This document shows positions 1 to 7,539 of a stretch of DNA of 64,000 nt, piece by piece. The stretch's first letter is position 1. Each line of letters begins with the position of its first letter. Origin of the DNA: Verrucomicrobiota bacterium (GTDB lineage Bacteria > Verrucomicrobiota > Verrucomicrobiia > Chthoniobacterales > Terrimicrobiaceae); assembly GCA_026398275.1 (NCBI GenBank), contig JAPLTF010000015.1, positions 1-64,000 of the forward strand. The letters are read 5' to 3'. A model generated the notes under the pieces. That model saw only the letters and a list, made by a program, of their open reading frames with translations. It searched no databases and had not been told where the DNA came from. The position numbers and the translations under genes were made by a program.

Positions 1-172
1 AGTTCCTGCCGAAAACGCGCAAGGGGGTAGGTCGGCACTACAAGCCCTTTTGAGGACTACCCCACTGTGTTTATGCGGGTCTGCGGGCCTCGGAGGGCTG
101 AAAATAGCTGATTTTCGCCTCCAGTCCGCGAAGTGGGGCTACAACCGCGGCCGGGGGCGACCTGCCTCCTTA
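1..172. other. Non-coding left edge with one repeat copy
   Basis: I see no gene here. The stretch lies downstream of the minus-strand ATPase gene. It contains a short hairpin (GAAAAT-agctg-ATTTTC, near 102-118) that could form in the transcript end. It also holds one copy of a 24-base repeat at 138-161 (starts CTACAACCGCGGCC) that recurs at 1698-1721 with a single C/T difference. The left end is cut by the window, so the neighbouring gene is unknown. Confidence 0.5.
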
Positions 173-1297
173 TCAAGAGAGCAGGCCGTCGGGCGAGCAG
201 ACGATGATTTCGAGGCCGCCGGATTTTTTCAGGTAAGGTGGCGAGGCCGACGGGCTGACAAGGAAATTCCGGCCCGTCGGGTGGAGGCTTCGGAACGCAT
301 GGAGAGCGGCGGGATCGAGGGCTTTTGGGTCCCATTTGCACTCGATCGCGTCCACGTCTTCCCGCCCCCGGGCGATCACGAAATCCACTTCGCGGCCGGA
401 TTTGTCACGCCAGTATCGGATGGGAAAACCGGGCAGATGGGCCTGGAGGTATTCCAGGACGAGGTGTTCCCAGAGGAACCCGAAATCTTCCGAGCGGAGC
501 GGATCCCATCCGCGGATGAAGCTGACAAACCCGGTGTCGAATCCATAGACTTTGGGCTGCTTGACGAGCTCCGTCTGCCCTCCGCCATGAAACGGTCGTA
601 CAACCGTGATCGCGTGGGTGAGTTCCAGCGCGCGGAGGTGGGTTTCCACCGTCTGTCGCGCCACGCCGACGGCGGAGGCGGCCTTGCTAGACTGCAACTG
701 CCCGCCGCTCTGCCGGAGGATGTATTCAAAAACGGTGTTGAAGCGGTTGAAGTCGCGGAACCCGAAAAGCCGCTGGATATCCCGGGCGAAAAAGGAATCC
801 AGCCACTCGCGATAAAATGATGGCCGCTTCGTTCCTGCCTGGAGCGGCTCCGGAAGGCCGCCAAGATACAGCCGGTCCGGGAGCGTGGCCCCGAACGCGC
901 CGAGTTCATCCCAGAGGACAGGAACAAGATGAACCGTGCGCTTGCGCCCGGTCAGGGTGTCGCGGAATTTTTCGCTGGCCGCCAATGTGGATGATCCGGT
1001 GGCAAGAATTTTCAGCGAGGGGAAAAGGTCCGCGCCGATTTTCAGAAGCCGGGTCGGATCGCTCAGTTGGTGGATTTCATCGAACACGATTACCGGCTGC
1101 TTGCAGGATTTGAAAAAGAGCTCGGGGTCGGCCACCCGTTCTTCAGTCGCCGGAAGATCACAATTCACAAAAAGGGCCTCCCCCACGCCCTGCGCCAAGG
1201 TCGTCTTGCCGACCTGCCGCACCCCGCAAAGCCACACAATAGGCGCCTCTTCCCAGGAAGATTCCAGTCGTTTGGTCCAAATCGGCCGTTCGATCAT
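173..1297 (-). CDS. AAA+ ATPase with DUF4143 C-terminal domain
   Basis: A 374-residue protein. The N-terminal half is an AAA_14-type ATPase with a Walker A motif GVRQVGKTT (about residues 24-32) and a Walker B-like segment VIVFDEIHQ (about residues 69-77). A sensor-like ATGSS follows. The C-terminal half carries the DUF4143 signature, including REVDFVIARG, a PD-(D/E)xK-like motif, followed by IECKWD. Proteins of this family occur singly in many bacteria and archaea. Their cellular role is not established, though the nuclease-like tail has led to suggestions of DNA-related or toxin-antitoxin-like roles. The gene stands alone, with a strong promoter just upstream that leaves almost no leader. 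Both halves look intact. I am confident of the family but not of the function. Confidence 0.85.
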   Translation of the reverse strand: MIERPIWTKRLESSWEEAPIVWLCGVRQVGKTTLAQGVGEALFVNCDLPATEERVADPELFFKSCKQPVIVFDEIHQLSDPTRLLKIGADLFPSLKILATGSSTLAASEKFRDTLTGRKRTVHLVPVLWDELGAFGATLPDRLYLGGLPEPLQAGTKRPSFYREWLDSFFARDIQRLFGFRDFNRFNTVFEYILRQSGGQLQSSKAASAVGVARQTVETHLRALELTHAITVVRPFHGGGQTELVKQPKVYGFDTGFVSFIRGWDPLRSEDFGFLWEHLVLEYLQAHLPGFPIRYWRDKSGREVDFVIARGREDVDAIECKWDPKALDPAALHAFRSLHPTGRNFLVSPSASPPYLKKSGGLEIIVCSPDGLLS

Positions 1298-1697
1298 GGA
1301 AGCATTGTATACATAAAATGATACTATATGTAAAGCATGATCAACGGAGGCGGGTCGGGCTGTTCAACGAGGCGTCCCATGAGCGGGGAGCGAAGGAGGC
1401 AAACCGGAAAGGTGCGCCGCGGGCGCGTTCGTCGTTCTTGGTGCCTGGCTGGATTTTTTTGTGACTTCTTGCGCCTTTTTGTGGCTGGGGATCGTTTACT
1501 GGCATCCGGTCGGCGGCCGGGATGAATCCGGAGGGGGTGGCCACGAAGAGGCGCGAAAATGCGCAAAAAAAGAATGGGGGTGGCGGGGTGTTTTTTGCGA
1601 CTTCTTGCGAGTTTCCTGTCTTCGTGGACTTCGTGCCTTCGTGGTGAATCTTGCTGCCGGATTCGGGTTGGTTCGAACAGGCGGTGACACACCGCCC
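1298..1697. repeat. Intergenic block of degenerate CACGAAG-type repeats
   Basis: About 400 bases with no convincing gene. Three related units are visible. Two are on the minus strand, at about 1448-1486 and 1587-1647. One is on the plus strand, at about 1539-1573. All combine CCACGAAG or CCACAAA with GGCGC-AAGAAGTC-CAAAAA-like runs. The 1587-1647 unit contains three spaced CACGAAG words. At 1675-1700 a hairpin GGCGGTG-aca-CACCGCC adjoins the second copy of the CTACAAC repeat. Similar sequences are familiar from intergenic DNA of PVC bacteria and cyanobacteria. Their function is not known to me. Confidence 0.6.
1306..1334 (-). promoter_or_regulatory. Sigma-70-type promoter for the DUF4143 ATPase
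   Basis: On the minus strand TTTACA (1334-1329) is followed by a 17-base spacer and TATACA (1311-1306). These are near-consensus -35 and -10 boxes in an AT-rich patch. Transcription would begin around 1300, only a few bases before the ATG at 1297, so the mRNA would be leaderless or nearly so. The palindrome TGTATACA overlaps the -10 box and could be an operator. Confidence 0.55.
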
Positions 1698-1721
1698 CTA
1701 CAACTGCGGCCGGGGGCGACC
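1698..1721. repeat. Dispersed 24-base CTACAAC repeat, copy 2
   Basis: This sequence starts CTACAACTGCGGCC and differs at one base from the copy at 138-161. On the minus strand it encodes the last residues (GRPRPQL) and stop codon of the HYDIN-like protein, so the repeat has become the 3' end of a gene. Confidence 0.7.
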
Positions 1722-3551
1722 GCCGGCCATCTTTTTGCGGACGAGGACGGCGAGGGATGCGAGGACGACGAGGGCGAGGAGGATCGTTTTGACCGGCCAA
1801 TGGCGGGCGGGCGGTTGCTTGAGCGGGATTCGGATTTCGGTTTTCACCGGAGAGATCGAGCCGTCGGACAAAATCGGGGAGATCCGGATCCGGACCGCCT
1901 GCTGTCCGGGCGGAGCAGGAAAGGCAGCCGTGAATATGCGGTTCCCGGATTCGTGGAGATCCACCTTTTCCAAAGGAACCCATGTCTTGACGACCTTGTC
2001 GTTTTTGCTGGCCTGCTCGAAAATTTTTGTAAATTTCAGTCGTTCCGCTGCGAATTCTTCTGCGGAAAACTTTTCAGTTCCGAGATCCGGCGCAACGGCC
2101 GCCTGCCGGGCGATCGAAGCCTCGGAGGTGATCCGGAGGAGTTCCAGGCGGTAAGTGCGGGGATCCGGGTTGGGATCGTGCCATGACACGATAACAGTTC
2201 CCTGGTCTTGAGAAATGTCCGTGATTCTCAGGGCCTGGCGGCGGGTCTCGGTGAGGTTGAGCGTGGGTTTGCCGGGCGTGGGGGTTGGGGAGGGGCTTGC
2301 AGGCGCTTGGGATACGGTCTCCACTTTGGCGGAGACCACGAGCTCGAAGAAATTTTTTTCCGATTTGAAGACGATGCGATCCCGGAATGCCCCGGGCCTT
2401 GCCCCCGCCGCTTCCAGGCGGATGGCTTTCTGTTCACCCGGCTTGACGAGCGTGCGTGAAGGCTCGACGAGGATCCAGGCCGGGGCTGAAATTTCGACTG
2501 CGGCGGGAGTCCCTCCGGAGTTCGTCATCGTCACCTCCCGGGAAAGGCTTTTTCCGGGCGCGATGGCCCCGAAGTCCACGCCTGACGCCGGGTCGAGAAG
2601 CAGCTGAGCCGGAGCGGGAGGGATGAGGAGATCCACATTCATGGACACCCGCTTTTCCCTGACGACCAGGGTTGCCCGGCCTCCGGGTTTCTGCTCCGCG
2701 TCCGCTTCCACGGATACCAGAGCCTGCTCCCCCGCAGGGATCGTCAACCGAGCGATGGGCCGAATGGCTGGCTGGCACTCGAACTCCACATCCACTGGGC
2801 GGTCGGTTCTATTGGAGACGGTCAGACTGGCGGCGCGGCGGCCATCCGGGGTCTCTTCCAGCTTGAGAAACGATGGCGAGACATCCAGAACGAAAAATCC
2901 GGCGCCGGCGAGCTTGGTGGTGAGGCCACCGGGACCATCAAGATACAGGCCCCCGGAAAATCCACGCGCCGCATCGGGCAAAAAATCGACCGGAAGGCCG
3001 AGAACTTCACCAGGCGGGATTTCGACCCACCCCATCCCCGACTCCCAGGGAGAGGACAATTGCAGGCGGCCGCTGTATTTCTCCCCGCCGGAATTCCGCA
3101 ACGATACGACTCTCCTCGTGGAGGAGCCGACCGGGACGCTTCCGAAATCCACCAAGGCTGCCGCCTCTACGCACGGGGGACGGTTGATCACCATAATCGT
3201 GACTGTGGCGCGGGAGGAGACCGCAGCGCCCGGGGCCTGCACCGCGTAGGTAAAAGTATCCGTTCCGACGCCAAGCCCGGAATGATGCCGGTAGGTAATG
3301 CTGGCAAGGCCGTCTTCCGTCGTCACGATTTCTCCGAGCTGACCCATGGAGGGTGCCGAACGGATCAGGTATTTGGTCCCTCTCGCCGGGGAATTTGCCC
3401 TCAGGCCAATTTCGACTTCTCCACCGGTAAATACGACGGATTTGACCGGCTTCGCAAAAGACGGCGTGATGGGAAGCTCTTTCTGGGGCTTGGCCTGGAG
3501 CGATGCCAGGCTGAGGAAGAAGGCAAGGAATGCGAGATCATTGACGCGCAT
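1698..3551 (-). CDS. Exported HYDIN/choice-of-anchor-like protein with C-terminal membrane anchor
   Basis: About 617 residues. It has an N-terminal signal peptide (LAFLAFFLSLASLQA), then a segment like a bacterial Ig/cadherin-like domain. Two or more ASPM/HYDIN-like beta-sandwich units follow, marked by repeated phrases such as VDFGSVPVGSSTRRVVSLRNSG and VDFGAIAPGKSLSREVTMTNSG. Next come a proline/threonine-rich linker and a fibronectin-like segment. The protein ends with a single membrane helix (TILLALVVLASLAVLV) and a short basic tail. It should sit outside the cytoplasm, anchored in the inner membrane. I prefer the ATG at 3551 because AGGAG lies ten bases before it. An upstream in-frame ATG at 3569 lacks such a site. 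The gene overlaps the pseudopilin upstream by 14 bases, which suggests co-translation. Its last codons and stop fall inside the CTACAAC repeat. Confidence 0.7.
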   Translation of the reverse strand: MRVNDLAFLAFFLSLASLQAKPQKELPITPSFAKPVKSVVFTGGEVEIGLRANSPARGTKYLIRSAPSMGQLGEIVTTEDGLASITYRHHSGLGVGTDTFTYAVQAPGAAVSSRATVTIMVINRPPCVEAAALVDFGSVPVGSSTRRVVSLRNSGGEKYSGRLQLSSPWESGMGWVEIPPGEVLGLPVDFLPDAARGFSGGLYLDGPGGLTTKLAGAGFFVLDVSPSFLKLEETPDGRRAASLTVSNRTDRPVDVEFECQPAIRPIARLTIPAGEQALVSVEADAEQKPGGRATLVVREKRVSMNVDLLIPPAPAQLLLDPASGVDFGAIAPGKSLSREVTMTNSGGTPAAVEISAPAWILVEPSRTLVKPGEQKAIRLEAAGARPGAFRDRIVFKSEKNFFELVVSAKVETVSQAPASPSPTPTPGKPTLNLTETRRQALRITDISQDQGTVIVSWHDPNPDPRTYRLELLRITSEASIARQAAVAPDLGTEKFSAEEFAAERLKFTKIFEQASKNDKVVKTWVPLEKVDLHESGNRIFTAAFPAPPGQQAVRIRISPILSDGSISPVKTEIRIPLKQPPARHWPVKTILLALVVLASLAVLVRKKMAGGRPRPQL

Positions 3552-4056
3552 TTTTGTGGAACTCCTCATAGGGCTGGACCGAGCCGTCCATCATGATGAT
3601 CAGCAGCCCGGCCCCGTGGTTGTTCCCAACCTCCATGGCCCATGGCATCTTCGGCCAGCGGTAGGGCGTGGCAGCGAATTCGTCAAACAATGACGGCACA
3701 TAGTGGTTTTCCTTCAGTGCCTGCTCCATGTTTCTTTCTTTGGCCGTGCGCCGCAGAGTCGGGCACGTCCAGGACTTTTCCACCATGCCATACGGCAGGA
3801 GCGTCGTCCGCCACCAGGCGGATTCCTGCGGGGAATCCAACTCGACCCCCTCCGGAACCTGTGGCCACTTTTGATTGTCGATCAGGTAGGTGGACAGGGC
3901 AAGGTGCAGATTCTTAAGATTCACGATGCAGGCTGGTTTCTCCGCCCGCTGGATGGACGTGTTTGCCGCGACGAAGATCAGTGTGGACAGGATCGCCAGT
4001 ATCCCCATTGCTGCCAACAGCTCCAGAAGCGTGAAACCGTGAGACCGGGCTGGCAC
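3538..4056 (-). CDS. Type II/IV pseudopilin-like protein
   Basis: A 172-residue protein with a type III (prepilin) leader. A short basic leader ends in G, followed by FTLLELLAAMGILAILS with the conserved E at +5 of the mature form. A hydrophobic helix of about 20 residues follows. This is the N-methylation motif cut by prepilin peptidase. The soluble domain contains the H/W-rich C-terminal style common in PVC pseudopilins (EVGNNHGAGLLIIMMDGSV, like the DUF1559/H-X9-DG group). Such proteins assemble into pseudopili or act as surface proteins. The start appears to be a GTG. The gene overlaps the start of the HYDIN-like gene, so the two probably form one transcript with the exported protein upstream. 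Confidence 0.75.
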   Translation of the reverse strand: MPARSHGFTLLELLAAMGILAILSTLIFVAANTSIQRAEKPACIVNLKNLHLALSTYLIDNQKWPQVPEGVELDSPQESAWWRTTLLPYGMVEKSWTCPTLRRTAKERNMEQALKENHYVPSLFDEFAATPYRWPKMPWAMEVGNNHGAGLLIIMMDGSVQPYEEFHKNARQ

Positions 4057-4088
4057 TACATCACTGGCGCTCTCTTGCAGCAGGGGAG

Positions 4089-4940
4089 TTACCGGTTGAC
4101 GAAGTCGGTGGTCGTAATGATCGAGGGGGCCTGAACGGCTTGTTCCGTAAATGTCTGGGCAGTGCTCGAAATACGAACGCCCTTAACGCTGATATTCACC
4201 GATGTCGTCACCAGGGCAGGCGGACTTAAATCAAAATTAATCGCGGTGAATTCCATCTTTCCTTTCCCTTTGAAAATTTGATTTGGAAAGGAGTTTTGAA
4301 GTTTTGCAGCGAACGACCCGGAGGCGTATGTGGTATCCTGATACGTGGATGTGCCGATTTCATCCACCCAGCCGAAGGTGTCAGCTGTAGTGTCTGGCAG
4401 ATTGATGGTTTGGGTGAGCCCGCTTACGGTTGTTGTCACTGGAAGAGCGGGCGGCGCGTCGACCACAGTCACCTGATCCGGCAAGTTGACAACGGCAGTT
4501 CCGCCGGAAACGGTCTGAGTCCCCGTAGGCACATAACTGGATGAAATGGTGTTGACCGCTGTCCCGCTGCCCTGCCGGGTAATAGACGCCTCCATGGTGG
4601 CGGCGATCGAACTAGCTGCCGGGTCGATGCTGGCGTCCACATTTCCCACATAGGTCAGGCCCTGGTAAGAAACCGTGAACGACCCTGATGGCATCACCGA
4701 AGCGGCGACGTCTCCCGTGCTGAATGTTGCAACGCCCGAAAGATTCGTTCCGCGAATCGTTGTTTGGAATGTTCCTTCTGTGGAAAAGTAAGACCCATTG
4801 CCGAAAGGGCTCCCAACGGGCCCGCCAAATGCCATGGCAACCGGAGAAGTGGCGATCGGGACAAAGACCACCAAAAAGAGGGCCAGCAGCGCAAAAAATG
4901 AGTTTCTGCGAAATTCGAGGAGAACCGGTGTAGTTTTCAT
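4089..4940 (-). CDS. Exported protein of unknown function
   Basis: A 283-residue protein. Its basic N-terminus is followed by a long hydrophobic stretch (FFALLALFLVVFVPIATSPVAMA) that reads as a signal peptide. The rest is rich in T, S, V and G with a beta-sandwich flavour and no cysteine. There are no catalytic motifs or anchors that I recognise. It is the first gene of the unit that continues into the pseudopilin (32-base gap) and the HYDIN-like gene, so a structural envelope or surface role is a fair guess. A good sigma-70-like promoter precedes it. Confidence 0.55.
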   Translation of the reverse strand: MKTTPVLLEFRRNSFFALLALFLVVFVPIATSPVAMAFGGPVGSPFGNGSYFSTEGTFQTTIRGTNLSGVATFSTGDVAASVMPSGSFTVSYQGLTYVGNVDASIDPAASSIAATMEASITRQGSGTAVNTISSSYVPTGTQTVSGGTAVVNLPDQVTVVDAPPALPVTTTVSGLTQTINLPDTTADTFGWVDEIGTSTYQDTTYASGSFAAKLQNSFPNQIFKGKGKMEFTAINFDLSPPALVTTSVNISVKGVRISSTAQTFTEQAVQAPSIITTTDFVNR

Positions 4941-4957
4941 AAATAAGGCGTATTACG

Positions 4958-4986
4958 CTCGTATTTGTTTCCCGATTTTCTGTCAA
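4958..4986 (-). promoter_or_regulatory. Candidate sigma-70 promoter for the exported-protein/pseudopilin unit
   Basis: On the minus strand a perfect TTGACA (4986-4981) is followed after 17 bases by TACGAG (4963-4958), which matches the -10 consensus only weakly. The stretch is much more AT-rich than its surroundings and ends about 20 bases before the ATG at 4940. Confidence 0.45.
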
Positions 4987-5053
4987 CAATATTTATCGCT
5001 ATCCTGTCCTCCCATGTGGGGAGCCGTCCGGGGATCCCGCTCTCGGGCAGGCG

Positions 5054-7357
5054 TTACTTTTCGGCCAGCTCGTAGGAGATGGCCGGCAGCAGGCCCATGG
5101 ACCAGCGCTTTTCCGACTGGTCTTTGTCGGTCGTGGTCGCGGCGCGGCCGGCAGTCAGTTCGACGATCAGGTTCCCCTGCGAGCCGGGCTTTGCTTTTTT
5201 CAGGTCGGCACGGAATGCGATTTCGACGCCGCCCGGAGCCGGCGAAACCTTGTCGATCCAAATGCCCTCGGGGGGATTTTTCAGCTCGGCCCGAACGCGG
5301 TTCCGATCGATCCCCTTGCCGAGAATCACGTTGGCGTTGCCCGCGCTATCGGCTGGGATTTTGACGGATTCGGAAGCCAGTTGCGGGGGTTTCCGCGGAG
5401 GGCGGTGCGGCAGCGGATAGGCGAGAAGTTCCGTGGCGGGCACCAGCTGGTGGTAGATGAACGCCTGCAGCATGTCGTCGGCAGGAGCTGCTTTTCGCAG
5501 GACCTTCGAGCCGGAGATGTCTGCCGTGCCATTGATTTCCAGAGCCTGCGGCATCCCCTTGGCGGTCTCGGGAAATGTGAGAGTCGCGGTCACGGAGTCG
5601 CTGCCCGCAGGGATGCGGCCGCCGGAAAGCTGGAAACCTTCGGTCGCCGCGGCAACATGGATCTCGCCGGCAAACCCGTCCTTGCGCACCGCGTAAATGG
5701 TCACGGGAACCGTGGCTCCCGGCGCGCCGTTGATCCCGGAGGGCACGACCCGCAATGCGAAGTCCGGGCGCGGCCGGTCGATGCGGAGGCGGTAGCCATA
5801 CTCGGGGCCGCCCTGGCGCTGGGCATCGCTCACATGCACGTAATAAACGCCGTTCGAAGGAGGATCAAACTGGACCCGCGAGTCGGCGTGGTGAGTGAGC
5901 AGGCCACTTTCCTTGTCGTCGAGATCATCGTTGCAGGCGAGCTGCTTTCCATCCGGATCGGCAACCCTGAGAAAGGAATCCAATGGCGAGTTGAGACGCC
6001 GCGCAAAAACCTCGAACACCACCGGCGATCCCTTCTGGCACTTGACGGAAAAAACATCCACGTCGCCGGGATTGTCGATCCGCCCGTTGATCGTGGATGG
6101 AACCGCCCCGGCCCGCGCGTGTTCTTTGTCGTTGTCGGGCTCGGCCTCCAGCGATTCCGCAATCTCCCCGCGCGCAAAGGATACGTCCGTGGTCGCAAAT
6201 CCATTCGCGAGCTGCGGCGGATTTTGAATCCCCTCTCCGCGCGGCACCGCCAGGGAAATCTTCTGGCGCGGGAGGTTCCATCCGAACACCTCGACTTTTG
6301 CCTCGGAGCCGGACAGTCCGCCGAGCGGAAAAATCCCGGTCACAAACGGGATCTTCCCCGCCGTGATCCGATAGACGAAATCCTCGCGCCCGCGATAGAT
6401 GGCGTCGCGGATCTCGAGCATGTAATCCCCGGTTTCCTTGGGATCGAAGGCCAGCACAGGATCGGGAGCGAAGCGGAAGGATTGCGCGGAAACCAGAGGG
6501 TTCCCCGCCATATCCTGGATCGTCATCACGGGCTCAAACCAGCCTGGAACGGCGTCGGCAAGATACGGGATCAGATCCCGGGCCTGCGCGATGAAGACAA
6601 GACGCTCGCCGCGCACCGCATGAAAAACATACCGGTCGCCCTGGCCCGGCAGGATCTGGCCATTGAGGATGACCGGGAATTGGACCGTGGGCGGGGACGG
6701 CGGCACCGCCTCGGTGGAGCCGGGCTCGCTGGATTCCGGAAGCTCGCCGATCATGATGGTGAGCGGGTTCGTGATGCCGTTTTTCCCGAAGAGCCGCAGC
6801 GTGCGGGGCCCCTTGGCGGCATCGGGCGCGATTTCGAGGTGGAGAGTGACCGTCTCGGCGAGCTGCTTGTTCTCCTGGCGTTTCGGGTCGCCCTTCTGCT
6901 TTTGCATAATGCGGAAAAGGCGGATCTCCTCCTCCGTCGCACCGGCTTCCTGCAGGACCGGTGCGATGTCCGCCTCCTTCGGCTTGCGGCCCTTGTTCGC
7001 CGGCTCCATGGCCATGGTATCCATCATCTGCTTCCGGTGCTCGGCAAGCGTGTCGCGGAACTCGTTGAACCGCTTTTGAGGAAGCGGTTTGCTGTAGCCG
7101 GTCACAGTGACCTGGACGCCCGAGCCCGACACCGCACCAGCGGTGATGTTTTCCAGAAATTGCCCGCCGACCGTGATGTCGAGACCCGTCCCCCGCCCTC
7201 CCCCGGGCGGGTAGGCGTAGGCAATGTCGGGATCCCTCGGCTGCTGCGCGCTGCAGATGCCGGCGGAAAAACACATCAGAATAACCGCATGGCAAAAAGC
7301 GCGGAAAGCCTTTGCGCGGGAGAAAATCGTGGCAGCAAAACAGTCTGGGGAGCACAC
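5054..7357 (-). CDS. Large exported protein with PPC domain
   Basis: About 767 residues from the start chosen here. After a hydrophobic signal segment (FCHAVILMCFSAGICSA) come beta-rich domains typical of PVC secreted proteins. The N-terminal part includes AYPPGGGRGTG. A central bacterial pre-peptidase C-terminal (PPC) domain is marked by NGRIDNPGDVDVFSVKCQKG and DPDGKQLACNDDLDDKESG. Such proteins are usually encoded with DUF1501 and DUF1549/DUF1553 proteins, as here. Their exact job is unknown, though envelope or extracellular polymer handling is often assumed. The start is uncertain. The reading frame is open up to an ATG-type start at 7543 but crosses a palindromic element at 7347-7510, and the GTG at 7357 lies inside its inner end. 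The 186-base upstream extension is repeat sequence, so I exclude it. Confidence 0.75.
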   Translation of the reverse strand: MCSPDCFAATIFSRAKAFRAFCHAVILMCFSAGICSAQQPRDPDIAYAYPPGGGRGTGLDITVGGQFLENITAGAVSGSGVQVTVTGYSKPLPQKRFNEFRDTLAEHRKQMMDTMAMEPANKGRKPKEADIAPVLQEAGATEEEIRLFRIMQKQKGDPKRQENKQLAETVTLHLEIAPDAAKGPRTLRLFGKNGITNPLTIMIGELPESSEPGSTEAVPPSPPTVQFPVILNGQILPGQGDRYVFHAVRGERLVFIAQARDLIPYLADAVPGWFEPVMTIQDMAGNPLVSAQSFRFAPDPVLAFDPKETGDYMLEIRDAIYRGREDFVYRITAGKIPFVTGIFPLGGLSGSEAKVEVFGWNLPRQKISLAVPRGEGIQNPPQLANGFATTDVSFARGEIAESLEAEPDNDKEHARAGAVPSTINGRIDNPGDVDVFSVKCQKGSPVVFEVFARRLNSPLDSFLRVADPDGKQLACNDDLDDKESGLLTHHADSRVQFDPPSNGVYYVHVSDAQRQGGPEYGYRLRIDRPRPDFALRVVPSGINGAPGATVPVTIYAVRKDGFAGEIHVAAATEGFQLSGGRIPAGSDSVTATLTFPETAKGMPQALEINGTADISGSKVLRKAAPADDMLQAFIYHQLVPATELLAYPLPHRPPRKPPQLASESVKIPADSAGNANVILGKGIDRNRVRAELKNPPEGIWIDKVSPAPGGVEIAFRADLKKAKPGSQGNLIVELTAGRAATTTDKDQSEKRWSMGLLPAISYELAEK

Positions 7358-7510
7358 CCGTCCCGGGTGTGGAGGTCGGCGTCCCGCCGACCATTTCAAA
7401 TGTGCGTCCCTGAGAAGGATGCCAACTTCATTCGACGCGGCTTTGCCGCCACTTTTTTCCATGTGCCCGGCGGGACGCCTGGCATGACACCCGGGACGGG
7501 TGTGCTCCCC
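7347..7510. repeat. Four-hairpin palindromic element, copy 1
   Basis: A perfect 24-bp inverted repeat (7347-7370 against 7487-7510, ends GGGGAGCACACC) encloses about 116 bases. Each arm itself folds as ACACCCG-tcc-CGGGTGT. Next to the arm is a second hairpin, GGTCGGCG-tcc-CGCCGACC (about 7374-7392), with an imperfect mirror partner near 7466-7485. The element lies between the DUF1501 gene and the PPC gene, and covers the latter's 5' end. It resembles REPIN/BIME elements in design. No REP-associated transposase is present in the window. Confidence 0.75.
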
Positions 7511-7539
7511 GGAAGATCCGCCGCTTGCCGCCCCCGTCC

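Noticed and set aside
1324-1983. A 219-codon frame on the minus strand
   Set aside because: It runs through CACGAAG-type repeats and the 3' end of the HYDIN-like gene in another frame; composition is R/P-rich and repeat-derived.
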